From the NCBI GenBank assembly GCA_031273305.1, contig JAISSC010000090.1:1-17170 (forward strand): a stretch of DNA of 17,170 nucleotides, in the 5' to 3' direction. This DNA is from Flavobacteriaceae bacterium (lineage in GTDB: Bacteria; Bacteroidota; Bacteroidia; Flavobacteriales; Weeksellaceae). The notes under the pieces were generated by a model. It worked only from the letters and a program-made list of their open reading frames with translations. It was not told the origin of the DNA and did no database searches. Below, one piece after another: positions 14,394 through 17,170 of the stretch (the first letter of the stretch is position 1; each line of letters starts with the position of its first letter). A program made the translations under genes and the position numbers.

Positions 14394-14936
14394 TTATTCT
14401 TCTTTCAACTGATACAAATCTCTCAGGTTTCGTCCTAATCCCTCATAATCCAATCCATAGCCTACCACAAACTTATTGGGAATATCCATCCCTATCAGGT
14501 CTATATTCAGTTCTTTTTTATATACTTCCGGTTTAAAAAATAAGGTTGCTATTTTAATACTTTTTACCGGCTTCATTTCCAATAAATTATACAAATATTC
14601 TAAGGTATTTCCTGTGTCTATAATATCTTCCAGAATAACTACATCCCTGTCGGCTATATCTGCGGTAATATCTGCTATCAGCTCTATCTTTCCCGAACTT
14701 TCCACTCCTCCATGATAGGAAGACAACTGAAGGAAACCTATTTCACAATCTCCTTTGTAATGTTTCAAAAAATCGCTAAAAAACATAATTACCCCATTTA
14801 AAACCCCAACGAAAACGGGAACTTTCCCTTTATATTCTTCATAAAGAGTATTGGTCATCCTTTCTATAGCATGATCTATCTCCTGAAAGGTTATAAAAGG
14901 GGTAAAAGTCTTATCCAGAATTTTGATTTCTTTCAT
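14394..14936 (-). CDS. hpt: Hypoxanthine phosphoribosyltransferase
   Basis: It salvages hypoxanthine (and usually guanine) by adding ribose phosphate from PRPP. The PRPP loop VVILEDIIDTGNT spans about residues 99-111, with E103 and D104 as the acidic pair. FVGVLNGVIMF holds the PPi loop, LSSYHGG is the flexible loop, and PNKFVVGYGLDY near the C-terminus is the purine-binding segment. At 180 residues it has the usual length. It begins the hpt-adk unit with a promoter immediately upstream. Unlike purL it has no riboswitch in its short leader, so salvage and synthesis seem to be controlled separately. Whether guanine is also a substrate cannot be read here. Confidence 0.95.
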   Translation of the reverse strand: MKEIKILDKTFTPFITFQEIDHAIERMTNTLYEEYKGKVPVFVGVLNGVIMFFSDFLKHYKGDCEIGFLQLSSYHGGVESSGKIELIADITADIADRDVVILEDIIDTGNTLEYLYNLLEMKPVKSIKIATLFFKPEVYKKELNIDLIGMDIPNKFVVGYGLDYEGLGRNLRDLYQLKEE

Positions 14937-14953
14937 AAAAACATTCTAAGGCG

Positions 14954-14961
14954 CAAATATA
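14954..14961 (-). promoter_or_regulatory. Probable hpt promoter -7 box
   Basis: Read on the minus strand the bases are TATATTTG, an exact TAnnTTTG match, 17 bases before the hpt start codon. The start of transcription would be near 14948, giving a leader of about a dozen bases. No clear -33 TTTG is seen. Confidence 0.5.
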
Positions 14962-15022
14962 ATGATATTGAATTAATTTAAAATATTTTTGTATAGTGGG
15001 TAAACATAAAAATTTCAACCGG

Positions 15023-15478
15023 TTAATCTTCTTCTTCCTGATATTTTTTAGGAGGCACTATAAGAACCGGAACTTTTGATCCTTTTATTACGTCTTTAGA
15101 TACGCTACCTAAAATAGCTTCCATAATGACTCCTCTCCCATGTGAACCCATAATTATCAAATTCGCTCCTTTGGCTTCCGTCTCTTTTATAATAACATCT
15201 GCCGGAGTTCCCTGTTTAATTATAATTTCCACTTCTACTCCTTCTTCCTTGAGTAATTCTTCATATTTAACCAACTCTTTGGTTTCTTCTCTCATACCCG
15301 CTTCTTCCAGTTCGGGTAAATATTGAAAGCCTATATCTCCTATCACAAAGCCTAAATCAAGACTGGCTACATGTAACAAATATATCTTACTTTGGGTAGC
15401 CTTTGCATAATAAACTGCTTCGTTTAATATATATCCGGTCGATTCGGAGAAATCAACGGGAACAATTAATGATTTCAT
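15023..15478 (-). CDS. Universal stress protein, UspA family, ATP-binding type
   Basis: This small cytoplasmic protein has a single Usp domain with a Rossmann-like fold. It starts with LIVPVDFSE (Asp9 in the expected place) and ends with GSHGRG, nine residues, then GS, which is the G-2x-G-9x-G(S/T) ATP-binding pattern of the MJ0577-like subgroup. The length of 151 residues is normal for one domain. The C-terminus is acidic and lysine-rich (PPKKYQEEED). It stands alone, 86 bases before hpt, and is divergent from rseP. Members are induced in stress or growth arrest, but no specific partner can be inferred here. Confidence 0.92.
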   Translation of the reverse strand: MKSLIVPVDFSESTGYILNEAVYYAKATQSKIYLLHVASLDLGFVIGDIGFQYLPELEEAGMREETKELVKYEELLKEEGVEVEIIIKQGTPADVIIKETEAKGANLIIMGSHGRGVIMEAILGSVSKDVIKGSKVPVLIVPPKKYQEEED

Positions 15479-15503
15479 AATGTATGTATTTTAATATCCT
15501 GTT

Positions 15504-15570
15504 TAAAGATAATCAATATTTTTTAATTTCAATATAAAAAATTTCATCTAAATAAATTTTCATACTTTTG
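15504..15570. promoter_or_regulatory. Divergent promoter region between usp and rseP
   Basis: TACTTTTG at 15563-15570 on the plus strand matches TAnnTTTG exactly, 25 bases before the rseP start. Its upstream element is at best TTTC (15542-15545). On the minus strand TATCTTTA (15511-15504) is a one-mismatch -7 box for usp. The intergenic sequence is otherwise very AT-rich. Confidence 0.45.
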
Positions 15571-15595
15571 CAAACTAAGTTTTATCCAAAAGAAA

Positions 15596-16924
15596 ATGCA
15601 TTTATTTATACAAATAACCCAACTATTGCTTTGTCTATCCATATTAGTGGGCTTTCATGAAGCCGGTCATTTTTTTGCTGCCAAATTTTTTAAGACCAGA
15701 GTAGAGAAATTTTATTTATTCTTTAATCCGTGGTTTTCTCTTGTTAAGAAAAAAGTAGGCGATACTGAATATGGAATAGGATGGATTCCTTTAGGAGGTT
15801 ATGTAAAAATAGCAGGTATGATTGATGAAAGCATGGATACCGAACAAATGAAAAAACCGCCTCAGTCGTGGGAATTTCGTTCAAAACCGGGCTGGCAACG
15901 TTTGATAATCATGTTGGCAGGAATCATTGTCAATATTTTTCTGGCTATTATAATTTATGCAGGTATCCTGATAACGGTCGGAAGACAAACTATTGATACG
16001 GATAAACTCAAAGATGGATATGTTTTTTCTGATGCAGGAAAAAAATTAGGTTTTAAGGATGGGGATAACATTCTGAAAGTAGACGGAGAATCAGTTCCTA
16101 CGTTTAATTACTTACCTGTTTATATCTTATTCGGGGATGATGTAACCGTAAAAAGGGACGGAAAGGTAATCCATTTTAATCTCCTGCCCGAAGGGAAAAA
16201 GCATGTTCTAGCCAATGAAGGAACATCATTTATTACTCCAAGAGTTATTGCTGATGTGGATTCTATCATGCCTAACTCCTTAGCGGCAAAATATCTTAAA
16301 AAGGGAGATATTATTACCGGTCTCAATGGTCAACCCATAAAATATCTGGATGAATTAAAAGCAGACCTGAAAAAACATAAAAAAGACAGTATAACCTTAG
16401 GTATCTTACGAGGAGAGAAAGAGATAACAGAAAAACTTTTTGTTCCTGACAGTGCTATTTTAGGTTTTATTCCCAGCTCTTCCATTCTGGAGAATGCAAC
16501 TACTTACAAGAAATATGATTTTTTTGATGCTTTTAAAAGAGCACCGGCTTTATCTTGGGAAATGTTGATCATCCAAATCAAGCAATTTAAATTGATCATT
16601 AACCCTAAGACAGAAGCATACAAAAAAGTAAGTGGCCCTCTGCGTTTATATCAGGCTTTTTCTCCTGAATGGGATTGGGTGAAATTCTGGAATTTCACTG
16701 CCCTGTTTTCAGTATGGCTGGCATTCTTAAATATACTTCCTATTCCGGGATTAGACGGAGGACATGCTTTATTTACCATAGCCGAAATGATAACAGGACG
16801 CAAACTGAGCGATAAAGCTATGGAAAAAGTCCAAATGGTAGGTATATTTATACTTTTAAGCCTAATGATCCTGGTATTCGGCAATGATATATGGAACATT
16901 ATTCAAAATATTTTGAAGAAATAA
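15596..16924 (+). CDS. rseP: Site-2 protease, RseP-type membrane zinc metalloprotease
   Basis: This inner-membrane protease cuts substrates within the membrane, classically an anti-sigma factor in envelope stress or remnant signal peptides. The zinc motif HEAGH (His21, Glu22, His25) lies in the first membrane helix, and the third ligand is Asp387 in PGLDGGH. A second helix around residues 100-125 follows KPGWQRLIIMLAG. The periplasmic region holds two PDZ-like domains: a weak one around 135-205 and a clearer one around 215-290 (VIADVDSIMPNSLAAKYLKKGDIITGLNGQPI). The protein ends with a hydrophobic helix (GIFILLSLMILVFGNDIW). The 442 residues match the usual length. No anti-sigma factor gene is beside it, so the substrate is unknown. 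Its leader has a good -7 box and no Shine-Dalgarno. Confidence 0.95.
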   Translation: MHLFIQITQLLLCLSILVGFHEAGHFFAAKFFKTRVEKFYLFFNPWFSLVKKKVGDTEYGIGWIPLGGYVKIAGMIDESMDTEQMKKPPQSWEFRSKPGWQRLIIMLAGIIVNIFLAIIIYAGILITVGRQTIDTDKLKDGYVFSDAGKKLGFKDGDNILKVDGESVPTFNYLPVYILFGDDVTVKRDGKVIHFNLLPEGKKHVLANEGTSFITPRVIADVDSIMPNSLAAKYLKKGDIITGLNGQPIKYLDELKADLKKHKKDSITLGILRGEKEITEKLFVPDSAILGFIPSSSILENATTYKKYDFFDAFKRAPALSWEMLIIQIKQFKLIINPKTEAYKKVSGPLRLYQAFSPEWDWVKFWNFTALFSVWLAFLNILPIPGLDGGHALFTIAEMITGRKLSDKAMEKVQMVGIFILLSLMILVFGNDIWNIIQNILKK

Positions 16925-17126
16925 GATAATTTAAAAGTTACAATCCATATAAAAGAACCAATCGGAGGATATATCTTGTTTTCCGATTTACGATTTGAAA
17001 AAATATAATTAACCCCTACTCGGTTAACTATAATAGTACCAAGTAATTACAAATAATACAAATAACAATAATCTTAAGGAAATCACAAAAATTATGCCCT
17101 AATTTGTATCTTATAATTTATTAGTG
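16925..17126. other. Non-coding spacer after rseP with two weak hairpins
   Basis: No gene is seen. AATCGGA (16960-16966) can pair with TCCGATT (16982-16988) across a 15-base loop, without a T-tract. TTAACC (17009-17014) pairs with GGTTAA (17022-17027). Read on the minus strand this second hairpin is followed by TTATATTTTTT, so it might end a minus-strand transcript, but no such gene is in view. Confidence 0.3.
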
Positions 17127-17134
17127 TAAATTTG
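17103..17134 (+). promoter_or_regulatory. Promoter reading out of the right end of the window
   Basis: TTTG (17103-17106), 20 bases, then TAAATTTG (17127-17134) matches both parts of the Bacteroidota consensus (-33 TTTG, -7 TAnnTTTG) at normal spacing. A second TAAATTTG follows at 17141-17148. It should drive a gene beginning just beyond the window. Confidence 0.6.
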
Positions 17135-17170
17135 AGTTCATAAATTTGCTTATATTATATAAACTAAGAC

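Noticed and set aside
1..17170. CRISPR array, tRNA, rRNA, prophage or transposase genes
   Set aside because: No regularly spaced direct repeats, no cloverleaf or rRNA sequence noticed, and every long open frame is explained by housekeeping or transporter genes.

Overview
The window reads as chromosomal DNA of a low-GC member of the Bacteroidota. Three things suggest this. Upstream regions carry the TAnnTTTG -7 box of that phylum instead of TATAAT. Almost every gene starts without a Shine-Dalgarno sequence. The proteins include a short adenylate kinase, a C-terminally short ObgE and an RseP that fit the phylum. No mobile element with a transposase, no CRISPR array, and no tRNA or rRNA gene was seen.

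Layout, left to right. (1) 1-4749, plus strand: the end of a five-gene tripartite efflux operon. It holds a lipoprotein-type HlyD/YbhG-like membrane fusion protein (5' end cut by the window), two separate ABC ATPases and two ABC-2 permeases. The two ATPases are complementary degenerate partners. (2) 4750-5073: a leader with a TATATTTG -7 box and a purine riboswitch aptamer of the guanine type (C at the specificity position), followed by a hairpin that competes with aptamer helix P1. (3) 5074-11046, plus strand: the operon purL-purC-purF, covering three steps of de novo IMP synthesis, ended by a strong intrinsic terminator. (4) 11114-11627: a gene-free stretch packed with short perfect or near-perfect palindromes, including a 105-bp unit bounded by 13-bp inverted repeats. 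(5) 11628-15478, minus strand: usp, hpt, adk, obgE and accA (listed in transcription order), with a terminator after adk and twin -7 boxes before accA. (6) 15596-16924, plus strand: rseP, a site-2 protease, followed by a non-coding end that holds a good promoter pointing out of the window.

The most interesting part is the purine operon. By recall of the families, PurL, PurC and PurF all look like the Firmicutes forms, not the forms usual in Bacteroidota. The operon is headed by a riboswitch class known mainly from Firmicutes, and purL alone in this window has a strong Shine-Dalgarno sequence. The simplest reading is horizontal acquisition of purLCF together with its riboswitch, now driven by a host-type promoter. 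hpt (purine salvage) and adk lie nearby on the other strand, but no riboswitch is seen in front of them.

All calls come from reading motifs and base pairing by eye. No search or folding program was run.
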